From: Agrostemma githago
Taxonomy: Eukaryota > Streptophyta > Magnoliopsida > Caryophyllales > Caryophyllaceae
Direction of reading: 5' to 3'
Length of the DNA: 64,000 nucleotides
Assembly (NCBI GenBank): GCA_958450325.1
Contig: OY288243.1
Location: 64,216,606 to 64,280,605, forward strand
The notes beneath the pieces were generated by a model. It made no database searches and was not told the origin of the DNA. It saw only the letters and a program-made list of their open reading frames with translations. Within the stretch, counting starts at the first letter, position 1. Each line of letters begins with the position of its first letter. This document shows positions 1-10,223 of the stretch, in pieces. The position numbers and the translations under genes are program-made.

Positions 1-577
1 GTAGAAGATATCGCTAACGCGTTTCTTGATTCTCTTCTCATACTGAGTCCGTAGATCATACCCAGCGTCAATCGTGACTTTGCCCTGACACAGAGAAATC
101 ATGTAGTTAGAAATTACAAAGTAAATAGTAAAAACTGTGGATTTGGGAGTTGGATTTACACTTTACCTCAAAGTGCGCGTACATAGCGTCCCTGTCTCGC
201 TGGGGTGCCTCAGTCCAACTCCGGAAGGTGCCGGTGGCGGCCATGTAGGGGCCAACAACTGAATCGCGTAAGGCGTTTGAAATCGACTTATGATCCCACC
301 TATATTAACAATGTCACATTTAAGCAATTCTAGATCTTAAAGTAGGATACTATAATTCAGTTTCCCAAATCACATACCATACACCTCCGGGAAGCCGAGA
401 CAAGTATATCCTCTGCACTCCGCCTGCGTTCCCACCTACACCTGCGTTCCCACCTACGCCTGCGTTGCCACCTGCACCTGCGTTCCCACCTGCACCTGCG
501 TTCCCACCTACGCCTGCGTTCCCACCTACACCTGCGTTCCCACCTACACCTGCGTTTCCATCATGTTCATTTTCCAC
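1..577 (-). CDS. Transposase_24 (Ptta/En/Spm-type) protein, partial, three exons visible
   Basis: Exon A (577-378) encodes a short start, then a six-residue glycine/asparagine/alanine repeat, then a stretch ending LPGGVW. A strong donor (gtatgtg, 377-371) and an acceptor at 301-300 join in phase to exon B (299-167), which reads WDHKSISNALRDSVVGPYM and a charged segment with two RDR-like turns. A donor gtaaag (166-161) and acceptor at 86-85 join to exon C (84-1), rich in lysine and arginine and ending in a VSDIFY-like motif, then running off the window. The order (aromatic-rich start, GPY motif, basic helix, SDIF) is what I know from plant Transposase_24 proteins in CACTA elements. Its site inside a CACTA end supports this. 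Function is inferred; the protein is incomplete at the C terminus. Confidence 0.6.
421..560. repeat. 18-bp coding minisatellite, about 8 units
   Basis: Units of the form cctgcgttcccacctacg repeat about eight times with single-base variants (acg/aca/gca, one gttgcc, one gtttcc). On the minus strand the array is in frame and gives a repeated GGNAGV/GGNAGA hexapeptide in the first exon of the transposase-like gene. An 18-bp unit preserves the frame whatever the copy number. Confidence 0.9.
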
Positions 578-596
578 ATACCATCTCTTCTATATT

Positions 597-1165
597 ATTA
601 GTAGTAGTTAAGTAGTAGTAGTAGTGAATGAGTAGTAGTGGTAGTAGTAGACTAGTAGTAATAGTAGATTAGTAGTATTATTAGTGGTAGTAATAGTAGA
701 TTAGTAGTAGTAATAGTAGATTAGTACTATTTAAGTAGTATTAGTAGTAGTAGATTAGTAGTATTATTAGTAGTAGATTAGTAGTATTATTAGTAGTATT
801 AGTAGTAGTAATAGTAGATTGGTAATATTTAAGTAGTATTAGTAGTAGTAATAGTAGATTAGTAGGATTTAGGAAGTATTAGTAGTAGTAATAGTAGATT
901 AGTAGTATTTAAGTAGTATTAGTAGTATTATTAGTAGTACATTAGTAGTATTATTAGTAGTATTAGTAGTAGTAATAGTAGATTGGTAATATTTAAGTAG
1001 TATTAGTAGTAGTAATAGTAGATTAGTAGTATTTAGGAAGTATTAGTAGTAGTAATAGTAGATTAGTAGTATTTAAGTAGTATTAGTAGTATTATTAGTA
1101 GTACATTAGTAGTATTATTAGTAGTAATAGTAGATTAGTAATATTATTAGTAGTAGTTACCATTG
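597..1165. repeat. Irregular TAG/AGT trinucleotide array with a 164-bp higher-order repeat
   Basis: Almost the whole stretch is built from tag/agt/att triplets. A segment containing the marker attggtaatatttaagtag occurs at about 819 and again at about 983. The sequence following each copy matches for over 100 bases, giving a higher-order period of about 164 bp. No gene is visible. Confidence 0.85.
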
Positions 1166-1600
1166 ATCCAAATAAAATGGATACCATTGATCCAAACCCG
1201 AACCCGAATACGGACCCGAACCCGAATACGGACCCTTGCTTCTGATGTTGCTGCTACTTCCATTTCTCCTATTACTACTAGGTACCTAATGAGTAAGAAC
1301 CCCAACTTCATTTTTAATGCTCTGCATTAGCTTCTGCTTTTATTAGACTATTGTCCATGATACCTCCCTCCGTCTAGTATTATGACATGCTTATGTTGTT
1401 GTTATTGCTCTTTATCAGAATTGGAGGTGTATGGATGGATATGTGTTTTTGTTTGGCATTGATTTGCACTCTTTTAGTTATCAAAAGCTTCTGCATATTT
1501 TGTTCATGGGTGGTAAGGTTGGTTAGTGTTCCATTTCATAGTCACGTAAACATCCTACGTTGGTAAGGTTGGCAAAGAGAAATAAGGAGTATATGATTAG
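1166..1600. other. Non-coding CACTA interior
   Basis: Contains two copies of ccattgatccaaa (about 1163-1195) and a short repeat of acccgaatacgg near 1195-1230. Otherwise I see no gene, terminal repeat or RNA. Confidence 0.5.
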
Positions 1601-1662
1601 AAAAAAAAACATTGATCCAAAGAACAGGAATGAAAGAAAAAGCGAGAAAAAAGGGAAGATAC

Positions 1663-1872
1663 CAAGGCATGAAAGGGGATCAAAACAGCAAGAGAAACAA
1701 GAGTATCAAGACCGCCATAAACCAAAGCAGGTCCATAATTCATGAAAACAAGGGCATAATAAGTAACACCGACAACACCCAACACCAACAATATCATAAT
1801 CGAGCCCAAACCCCTCAAGGCTGTGCAAAATCTGAACACATTCCATGCCATTATTGGCAACATTTTTTTCAA
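1663..1872 (-). pseudogene. First-exon fragment of a DHHC protein S-acyltransferase (PAT14-like)
   Basis: The minus-strand reading contains MAWNVFRFCTALRGLGS followed by a hydrophobic helix (IMILLVLGVVGVTYYA), an NYGPAL loop and the start of a second helix. I recognise this as the N terminus of plant DHHC palmitoyltransferases of the Arabidopsis PAT13/PAT14 type, which anchors the enzyme in Golgi or vacuolar membranes. Similarity stops at codon HAL, exactly at a gt donor (1662-1661), so this is exon 1 with its natural splice border. No DHHC catalytic exon follows on the minus strand before the repeats and transposase sequence. The natural start is probably the internal Met at 1851. Best explained as a host exon captured by the CACTA element; the donor gene would lie elsewhere. 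Confidence 0.8.
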
Positions 1873-2470
1873 CCAATATGTAATTTATATGTAATTGCTA
1901 TATTCAATTATTTTCTCAACTCACATACGGCCTATGCCCGCCTGACCATCTACGCTCAACTCACAAACCACCTTTGCCAGGCCACCCACTCATTCAATCT
2001 TACGCCAACCACAATAAATAAATAAATAAAGGTAGTAACACCTCTTCAATATTACTCCGTATTTCATTTTGATCAATTCTCATCATATACTCCTTATTTC
2101 AGCCATTCTCAATATTTTTCTTGACGCAATTTCATGTATTGGCAATAGTTGGATTCTGTGCTTGAACTGTGTGCAGGGTTAGTTGAAAAATGGCAGCAGC
2201 ATCAACAACAATGTCAACAGAATTCCTACAATAGTGACATTGTCAAGTAGGAGTGGGGGGCATATGAATTACATGGAGTAGGACAACCATATTCCCATCA
2301 AATAACTCAATAACATGAAGGCCCATTCATTCATTCATTCAACCAAGCCTACATTAACTCAATAACATCACAATAACAACTCAACAATAATCATTCAACT
2401 CAAAAATTAACCCAAAACTAATAAACCTAATTAACCCTAAATCATTTTCAGTAACAATAACAATACTAAA
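1873..2470. other. No gene visible; AT-rich CACTA interior
   Basis: Ordinary AT-rich sequence with small simple repeats (aataaataaata near 2018, ttcattcattcatt near 2326). No supported coding or structural feature. Confidence 0.5.
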
Positions 2471-2484
2471 ACAGTAGTACATAC

Positions 2485-2790
2485 ATTAGCAGGCCGGAAG
2501 ACGCCGGAAAACGACAGAAAATGACGCCGGAGCGCCGGCAGGAGGACGAAGGAGCAGGAGGACGAAGGTCACCGGAACGGCGCGCCGGTAGGAGGACGAA
2601 AGAGAACAAAGGGGAGCGCGAGCGGAGGTTGGGACGAACGCCGGTGACGTCGCCGGCGACAGGTGGTGGGTGGAGGTTGAGTTTTGAAATTGGGGGTTAG
2701 GGTTAAAATTAGGGGTTTGGGGTGAAGTTGGGTAGAATGACAGAATGGAGTTGGGGGTCGGGTAAATGACTAAATGCTGGGTTAAAATTT
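2485..2790. other. GC-rich stretch next to CACTA subterminal repeats
   Basis: Abrupt rise in GC, with repeated gccgg, aggaggacga and gcgccgg words, followed by agggttaaaattaggggtttgggg. No long frame is open. It lies directly inside the CACTA subterminal region and may be the 5' leader or promoter of the minus-strand transposase gene. Confidence 0.4.
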
Positions 2791-3104
2791 CGATTTTTTT
2801 TTAAGTCTATGCGTCGGACTATCCCTCACAAATCCCGACGCTTTTTTTGTCGAACTTCTGAACTTGAGGCTCTTAAACGCGTCGGCTTTTGACGTAGGAT
2901 GCGTCGGAATGTCCGCCACAGTGGATTAATTTGTGACACCCATTCCGTCGAATGCCACCGCAAACTTCTTTGGCGCTAAATTTTACCAACGCGCCACAAC
3001 TTCTGTCGACTGTGCGTCGGCACCGCCGACGCAAATATGAATACGTCGAACTGACCGACGGATTTTGACGCAAATATATTTCGTACGTCGGAATAATCGT
3101 CCGC

Positions 3105-3144
3105 CGCAATTAGTCCGCCGCAATTCGATCAGTTTTTTGTAGTG
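3105..3144. repeat. CACTA terminal and subterminal repeat
   Basis: On the minus strand the element begins CACTACAAAAAACTGATCG and continues with two gcggcggac/gcggcgga words. This is the terminal inverted repeat; its partner is outside the window. Confidence 0.75.
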
Positions 3145-4642
3145 CTATTCTATTCAGTTTGTACTTCTTCGTATTCATGTCGTTACTCTGAGCCATCCAG
3201 GTGACAACGGAATGTTTAGGCACATTCCAATTATTACAAACCACTTTAGTCCAACTCTTCTCATGATGTTTGCTTCTTAGCCTTTCATAACCCTCCTTTA
3301 TACTGTATGGGATGTTCAAAACAGGCCATGAATTTTGCTGAAATGCTACTTTAATTTCATCTCCTCCTTCACCTTACAAATTTGTATCCAAGACCAATTG
3401 TCTACTTGTTTCGGTTTGTAGTCATGCCATTCTTCACTTTTTATGTCAACCTGGTTCACCCATCTCACCCAAAGTTTTTCCGGGTGAGAATGAACCCAAT
3501 CGGCCAGTTTAGCAATCGCAGCGTGGTTCCAATTTTTGATGTTTTTAATTCCCAAACCTCCTTCTTTTTTAGGGACAGTGATCTTCTCCCAAGAAATCAA
3601 AGGAACCCATTTGTAATCCCCTGACCCAGCCCAGAAGAAATTCCGACATATGGCCTCCACTCTTTTGACAATGCTACTAGGAAGAACAAAAATTGATGCC
3701 CAATAGCAATGAAGAGTATTTAGAACTGCATTTATAAGAGTCAATTTACCAGCGTAGGATAGTTTCCGAGCTCCTAAACTTCTTATTCTTGCAACTATTT
3801 TGTCAGTAAGGAGGTTACATTCCTTTTTCGAGATTTTCCCCGGCTTAATGGGGACACCTAAATACCTGAAAGGCATAACTCTTCTCTTTAAGCCCGTGAC
3901 ACTCAGAATGTCATTCATCAACTCTTCATTCATCCCATTAAAGAAAACTTTCGATTTTCCATTATTCTTCTGAAGGCTTGAAGCACTAGAGAATGTAGTG
4001 AATGATCTCATTAGGAGTAATATGGAATTCGGATCTCCCTTGCAAAAAAGTAATAGATCGTCAGCAAATATCAAATTAGTAAGCTTCATCTCCTTGCACA
4101 TCGGATGATATTGAAAGGGCCATTTAGATGTAGCATATTTAATCGTCCTGGATAGGTACTCCATACAAATACTAAAGATCAAAGGGGAAATAGGGTCCCC
4201 TTGCCTTAGTCCTCTTCTTCCCCTAAAATATCCGAAATTGCTGCCATTAAGTGATATGGTGTACGTAGGAGTAGATATACATCTCATGACCTGTTTTATG
4301 AAAAGAGTAGGAAACTCCATAGCTTCCATCAATTGCTCGACAAAAACCCATTCAACTGAGTCATAGGCCTTTTGCAGGTCTATCTTAAATAGACATCTAG
4401 CCAAAACACCTTTCCTTTCATACATTTTGACAAGGTCCAGGCATATAAGGATATTCTCGATAATAGACCTCCCTTGTATGAAGGCACCCTGGGTGTGCTC
4501 AACGATTTCTGGTAGAATATTAGCCAACCTGTTACACATCAATTTAGAAATAATCTTGTAAATGGTGTTACAGCAGGCTATGGGTCAAAATTGGTTAACT
4601 GACTCCGGCCTTTCAACCTTAGGGACAAGCGTTAAAGTAGTA
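3145..4642 (-). pseudogene. LINE (L1-like) reverse transcriptase, 3' part, broken
   Basis: The minus-strand frame 4542-3346 carries non-LTR reverse transcriptase motifs in order: GAFIQGRSI, FKIDLQKAYDSV, GLRQGDPISPLIF, the catalytic FADDLLLF, FRYLGVPI and KLSYAGKLTLI, then the WVPLISWEKI and GGLGIK segment typical of plant L1 elements. It has a TGA at about 4588, within VPKV..PESVNQF-(stop)-PIAC, consistent with CGA to TGA decay. A one-base frameshift near 3345 moves the zf-RVT-like tail (YSIKEGYERL, WNVPKHSVV) into another frame. The frame is then cut by the CACTA end at 3144. A Stowaway MITE (4643-4849) separates it from further LINE coding. Endonuclease and ORF1 are not seen. Dead copy. 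Confidence 0.9.
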
Positions 4643-4849
4643 CTCCCTCCGAGTTCCTATTATTGTCCCACTTTCCTTTTTGGGCTGAGTTTGATTTTTG
4701 TTCCACTTTCCTTTTTAGGTCATTAATGTATGGTTCACAATTACTCTCTCATTTCTCTTTCTTCCTCCCTCTTTTTTCAACCACTCATTTCCTCTTTCTT
4801 ATTTATCACCCCAAAATGTTTTGGGACAGTAATAGGAACTCGGAGGGAG
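4643..4849. mobile_element. Stowaway MITE in the LINE
   Basis: Terminal inverted repeats ctccctccgagttcctatta and its near complement ending ctcggagggag are flanked by TA on both sides (4641-4642 and 4850-4851). LINE coding continues in frame on either side, so the insertion is clean. Length 207 bp; no coding capacity. Confidence 0.9.
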
Positions 4850-4851
4850 TA

Positions 4852-4919
4852 GAATTTATCTCTTGAAGCGGTTCTCCTGTTTCAAAGAAATCATTTACTG
4901 ATGCAGCAATATCCCCTCC
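4852..4919 (-). pseudogene. LINE reverse transcriptase, upstream fragment
   Basis: Minus-strand coding continues beyond the MITE with AASVNDFFETGEPLQEIN, the segment that precedes the TLTLVPKV motif in plant LINE reverse transcriptases. It ends near 4919, where Tat/Ogre-like sequence begins. The upstream endonuclease region is absent from the window. Confidence 0.75.
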
Positions 4920-7560
4920 AATTCATGTCAATTTAATTTAATTTAATTCAATTCAGTTTTAAGTGAGTCCCTGATAGCACTCAGAATAATCAAATCAACC
5001 TAAAACGAGTCCTTAAGCATTCAATTCACGTCCCCCTAAGGAATACCTAAAGCAAAATCGAAATCAACACAACTATCCGCCAAGGATATCTAACCAGAAT
5101 TAAGACACCAATAAATACATAAGCAAAAGGTCTGAAACTACTAAAACAGCAAACCCGAGATGAGACGGCAAGCACGGGCCCGGGCCCCGACAGGCAACCA
5201 CAGGCGAAGACGTCAGGTAAGATTTCTAAGCCTTGGCTGGCGAGCATCAACACGTAGTCCAATGGACTTAAAACGACACGACCGGACAGCCACCAGGTCG
5301 TAATCCTCGATTGACCTGGGTGGCTATACTTTGACTTTCACCTTGTCCAAGCCTCAGTCAAAGTGGGGGCTTCTGTAGACACCCAGATTTGGACCTGGTG
5401 GCTGCAGAAGTGCCCGACAAACACCCGATGACGATCGGACTGCAACGCGACGCGAGTTCGCGATGTTTTAGATAGTTTTTCTATAGAACAGATCAAATAA
5501 TTACTCGAAAAGATTAAATTAACATCAAGGGAGGCTTAGTCGTGTCATTACAATCACGTCGACACTAATTAGAGTCAATTTCGACACCGGGACCCCGAGT
5601 CGGTCCCGAAACTCGAACCGAGTCAGCACCGCACCAAGTGAGCCTCGGGATGCACACCCGAGGCCCACCAAGTCCACGGCACTAGGGTAAACACCGGAAG
5701 CCTTAACCTTTAAGATAACCTAAGATATGCATCTTCTCCGTTTTGGAAAGTTTTGATATCGGATCTTCAAAACTTTCGACAGCCTCAGCTCAGGCGCCTG
5801 AAGACTGAACTGCCTCACACCAGGCACCTGAAGACCGAGCCGCATGACCCCGGGCATCCATATGAGTGATGAGGACCAAAAACACCTATAAATATCGCCC
5901 CCCCCCCCCCTCCCCCCTCACCTCATTCATTCGACACACAATCACGAGTTCGTGCCTACTTCTACACAACTCGTTCTTCCCTCTCTTTTCTCTCCCTAAG
6001 GGCTCGTACTCCGACACCCGAGGCAAACGATCCACTTGATCGTAGTTCCAATAAAGCGAAATCAACGCTACTCCTCACCTTCGAGCACTCCACTCGATCC
6101 CGAGGTGCCTGTGTTCAACTAGCTCGAGTCTAGTAACGAAGTTCTGCCGGATTAGCCGCAGAAACGGTCCATAGTATGAAACTCTGCCGGAGTAGCCGCA
6201 GGAAGGGTCAACGGTAACGGAGTTCTGCCGAAATCCCTGGTCAAGTTAGGAGGATCCGCCTGTTGAAGTCGAATCGTCACTAGGTTGTCATCTAAACAAC
6301 ACTTTCCATATTTGCACTTTCTTTTATTATGCACTACGATAACACTAGATGTGGACAATAGGTCCACAAACATCTACTAAAACACGTAACGTCCCAATTT
6401 CAATCACAAATACTAAAATACACTAAATAGACCCGAGTAATTCCGAGATCCATTCTCAACTATCTATGCATCGTGTCCCGTTTAGTGTATACTTCGAGGG
6501 TGCAACTCCTCACAATGTGATTTACTTATATTCGCATTTACAACTTTCGTATGATTTATTGCCATTACCACCTTATAATCGCATGCTAAATCACCTAACA
6601 CGGAATTCAAAACGTAAAACAACTAAAACTGAACAATGCGATGGTCGGATTCCGTATTAGTCCGGGTGCACACCTTATTAGGTTCGACGCATCTCTATTA
6701 ATACCGAACCGACGCATCTTATGCAGAATACCAGGTAAGGTATACCACGAGAACGACTAATATCCGTATTATCGCGTTAAAACTGATTTGCTAATACGTA
6801 TAATACTAGTACTCTCTCCTCTCCTACGTGCATCTTTTCATGGCCTGCTTGTCACGTGAAATCGCATGCAAAGAATGTAAACACAACTACTTTGACGACA
6901 ATACTTACTTGTCCTTAAACAACCGACGTAGTAAAAGGCATAGGGTTAAAACAACGGATGTTACAGTATTTCCGCCACAACAAAAGAACTAGGTTATCAG
7001 CCCACCGATTGATTATTAGAGGCCGCTATAGTGCGGGCGGGATTGGGTGTTGACATCTATCGGATGTTGGCTTCCCAATACGTACCCTCACCCCTTACAC
7101 AGAATCGACGGTTTCCGGATGTCCGAAACCATTGGCAATGAGAGTCATTCCAGGCATGGAGTGCTTAAGGGTACAAGTCCTTATCTTTAAGTCCCGTGCC
7201 CCTCAGCTTTGAGCCGGCTAAGGATCAAAGTTGACTTGAACGATTTTCAAGTCCCCATAATTGACTCGGTGGCGACTCCACATATCGGCAACGAATTCAG
7301 TTCACTAAAAAGGTCGCTTTACCAAATTAATCGGCCTTTAAACATTTACAACCACGACTCGATCGATTCCAAACGAAAACACGGGTGCCTGTACCCGTCT
7401 AGTACAAGTCCAGATCGTTATCCGAATCGAGGTCCGAAACATCACCCCGTACGCGAGATTGGACCGGCCCCCGACCGGGAAGGGGCCGCGTGGGTGGCCG
7501 CCGCCACACGTTGAAAAATCGGGGCCGCGGTGCGCTGGGCGATGCGGACGGACGTCCACA
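4920..7560 (+). mobile_element. Tat/Ogre-like LTR retrotransposon remnant: 3' internal end plus 3' LTR
   Basis: A polypurine tract (aagtgggggc, 5361-5370) lies just before an LTR that starts TGTAGACACCC at 5374 and ends gacgtccaca at 7560 (2187 bp). The same layout and many of the same words (agtgggggctc, TGTAGACGCCC, tttccggatgtccgaaaccattgg, gcgggcggg) occur in the 52-60 kb element, so the two are related families. About 450 bp of internal sequence precede the LTR; the rest and the 5' LTR are missing. No polyprotein remains. Confidence 0.75.
5374..7560 (+). repeat. 3' LTR of old Tat/Ogre-like element
   Basis: Begins TGTAGACACCC and ends CCACA. It has a TATA-like cctataaatatc near 5886, followed by an 18-base tract that is mostly C (5898-5918). 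An imperfect repeat of ttctgccgga-tagccgcag lies at about 6140-6235. The LTR contains stop codons in every frame; short frames inside it are not genes. Confidence 0.7.
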
Positions 7561-7780
7561 CCTTTGTCCGTGTTTTAAATGATTGTGTCATTTCAATATA
7601 ATCCTCCTCAGATATATTATTCAAATGGAACAATCATTTAAAATCGGATGCACATACTTTGATTTATTATTACATATACTCATCTTAAAAGTAGATTTAT
7701 AGAAAATCTAAAGTTATTGCGCACACCCGAGGGTTTACCCAGAGCGCACCAAAAGTAGCGGTTGCAGGTTCTCCGTCATA
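7561..7780. other. No feature seen
   Basis: Short AT-rich interval between the LTR end and the target duplication of the outer MULE. It contains a short inverted pair (aatgattgt near 7577 and acaatcattt near 7630) but nothing else I can support. Confidence 0.4.
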
Positions 7781-8521
7781 AAAAAAAATAGGGTTAATTT
7801 ATATAAATAATCTCAACTATTACCCATCTTCTCATAATAATTCAACAATGTTTTTAACTAAGAATAAACCCAACTTTAGATATTTGTTTCTCAAAATATA
7901 CCAAGTGACCGGAAACCTATTAGTCAGGTCACTATTTATTCAACATTTTATTACTGTATTAAGGAATAATAATCAACATCATTTAAGATCCGTTTAACTT
8001 AGGAACCATAACTATTTTGCCTATCTCCATCCGTACGACCGTACCTTCACCAATCACCACCATGAACCCCAAACATTCAAACCCAACCCCTTCCCCTTCA
8101 CGGTCAACAGCCACTGCCACTGCCACCACAAGCATTTGTCTACTGCTCACCATTGTCATTAGTTGTCGCCATGGACAGTCACCTGCATCATGCACCATTC
8201 AACACAACCGCCCCTCTCATTTACACCATCAATTCCATAAACCCAGAAACAATCCTACAAAACCCAATTTTAAAATTCTCATAAAACGACATTATGTGGA
8301 ACAATTAGCAAGTCAATTGATTTATCTTCAAAAATTGCAATTGAAACTCAATATTGATGTTATATTTGGTACTTTCCCTAATATATGAAAGTTTTTATTC
8401 TGTTTCTTTCTTAAAAAATTACTACGTACAACTTATGATTGAAGAGGTTTTAGTCTGTTGATGGCAGGGATAACAATTGATCAAAGCAATTGCTTGAGCC
8501 TTGAGACAAGAATTACTCCAA

Positions 8522-8551
8522 CTAGTGTATTGACCCGTGAAAAATCACGGG
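8522..8551 (-). mobile_element. Helitron-type 3' terminus (minus strand)
   Basis: Read on the minus strand, a CCCGTGA...TCACGGG hairpin (8551-8534) is followed nine bases later by CTAG (8525-8522) and then T. Hairpin plus CTRR plus T is the Helitron 3' signature. The 5' TC end of this copy was not located. Confidence 0.55.
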
Positions 8552-9199
8552 GTTGTTTGTATTTTTTGGTTTTTCAATTTTTGTATGTTTCACGGTTGAT
8601 GTGATAGTGTCGTCACGATGCTTTAATATATATGTTAAAGTTGGTAAGGCAGTAATATTGGTTTTTGACGGTGAAGCGGTAGTTCGTGAAAAATCATAAC
8701 TTTATTTGTTGAAGGCTAAAAATGTTTAAAAACAAACTTTGTTACTTTCGTGTCGGCTATTAAATATTACGGAGTATAAGGTATATCGATTTCGATATTT
8801 AACGTCTATGAACCACCTACGAATAATGTTTATGATTATAATAAATTTTTATTTTGTAAATGGTTTGTAAAGCCCGATCCTTTCCTTTAATCCTTTCCTT
8901 CAATACATTGATTCCATGTAGTAGTTGCCTAAATGATCTTGGATGAATATGAGTGAAGTATTTCAGAATACTGAATTATGTTGCTGCCACATCACTGCTG
9001 TTGGTCCTTGCTTTAATAAATAAAGGATTTTTAGGGGTTTTCAAATGGCAGATTAATGTCATCTCTCTCAAGTTTATGTTGATGATGCTAATCATGTTGT
9101 TGATTATAGTGTGATGGTAATGATGGAGTTGATGATGGTGAAGAGAGATTAATGAAGGGGATGTGTTATGACAATGGAGGGGAGGTTAAATAAATAATA

Positions 9200-10223
9200 G
9201 GGTTATTTAACGACAATAATACCAACTATAGGGCGTCTTCTCAAAATAATACCAATTTCAATAAATCTGAGAATAATACGTATTATTGGAGTAGTTAAAC
9301 CAGAGTAGAATAGGTGACCGGTTACCTGTACAACCCTTCCACCTTTCTTTTTCACCTTTAATTTTATTTAACGACAATAATATCAACTATAGAGCGTCTT
9401 CCAAAAATAATTCCAATTTTAATAAATCAAAGAATAATACGTATTTTTGGAATAGTTAAACCATAGGAGTATAGACGACCAGTTAGCGGTAGAACTCGTT
9501 CACCTTCCTTTTTCGTCTTTAATTTATTTCATATTACTTCACTCTTTTTCACTTACTCAGTGTACGGGGCATTAAACGTTATTAATGTCCTCTGTCTTTC
9601 TGTTCTTTCAAGTCTTCAACCTCACCAAATCTAGCTAATAACACAATCTTACACCAAAATCAACACGTTAATCTAAACGAAACGTATAGAAAAAAAACTA
9701 AAGAAGGATGAAGGGTAATGGAGAGAGAGGATGAAGGAGAGAAGTAAGGAGGAGTAGACTTGAAAAAACTGACCCGACCCAAATAAGCCAAACTAAACCC
9801 GACATGACACCCGAATTGAAGACTAGATTTTGACCCGTAATCCGAATTGACCTGAGCTAACCCGACTATTATTATAGAAAACGAGTCGATATCCCTAAAG
9901 AAGTTGAAATAGCAAACCCAAGAATGACCCCAACCCGAAATTATCCGACCCGACCCGAAGTCAACCCAATTATTATAACCACAAAGTGACCCGACCCAAA
10001 GCGGACCCTACACGATTCACCTGTTATCCAGGTCTAAGGAGGAGGATGGAGGATAAGTAGCAGGTTAAATATTAATTGGGTGACCTGATGTAGCAGGTTA
10101 TAAACTCACTTATACTACTCTTGTTTAACTACTCCAATAATACGTATTATTCTCAAATTTATTAAAATTGGTATTATTTTGAGAAGACCCCCTATAGTTG
10201 GTATTATTGTCGTTAAATAACCC
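9200..10223. mobile_element. Mutator-like element (inner), non-autonomous
   Basis: Terminal inverted repeats of about 100 bp start gggttatttaacgacaataa and contain ccaactatagg, gtcttctcaaaataa and acgtattattggagtagtt; the right arm is the complement. The element is flanked by a perfect 9-bp direct repeat, taaataata, at 9191-9199 and 10224-10232. The left terminal repeat is partly repeated at about 9365-9475. The interior contains many cccgac/acccga words and no gene. Confidence 0.9.

Larger units (their letters stand above)
1..3144 (-). mobile_element. CACTA (En/Spm) transposon, right-hand part; left end outside window
   Basis: The plus strand ends at 3144 with ttttttgtagtg, the complement of the CACTACAAAAAA terminus typical of plant CACTA elements. 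The adjoining 300 bases (about 2805-3110) repeat short gcgtcgg/ccgacgc motifs, as expected of subterminal repeats. The terminus falls inside a LINE reading frame: the LINE coding stops exactly where CACTAC begins, so this is a real insertion boundary. The 3-bp target duplication cannot be tested because the other end is off the window. Inside are a Transposase_24-like gene, an irregular TAG repeat, a palmitoyltransferase exon and a GC-rich stretch. Confidence 0.75.

Noticed and set aside
1612..2025. 137-codon plus-strand frame
   Set aside because: Opposite strand of the palmitoyltransferase exon; low-complexity N/K/H/Q-rich composition and no motif.
7209..7633. Overlapping frames at the end of the old LTR
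   Set aside because: They lie inside the LTR on both strands, have no homologous frame in the related LTR and no motif.
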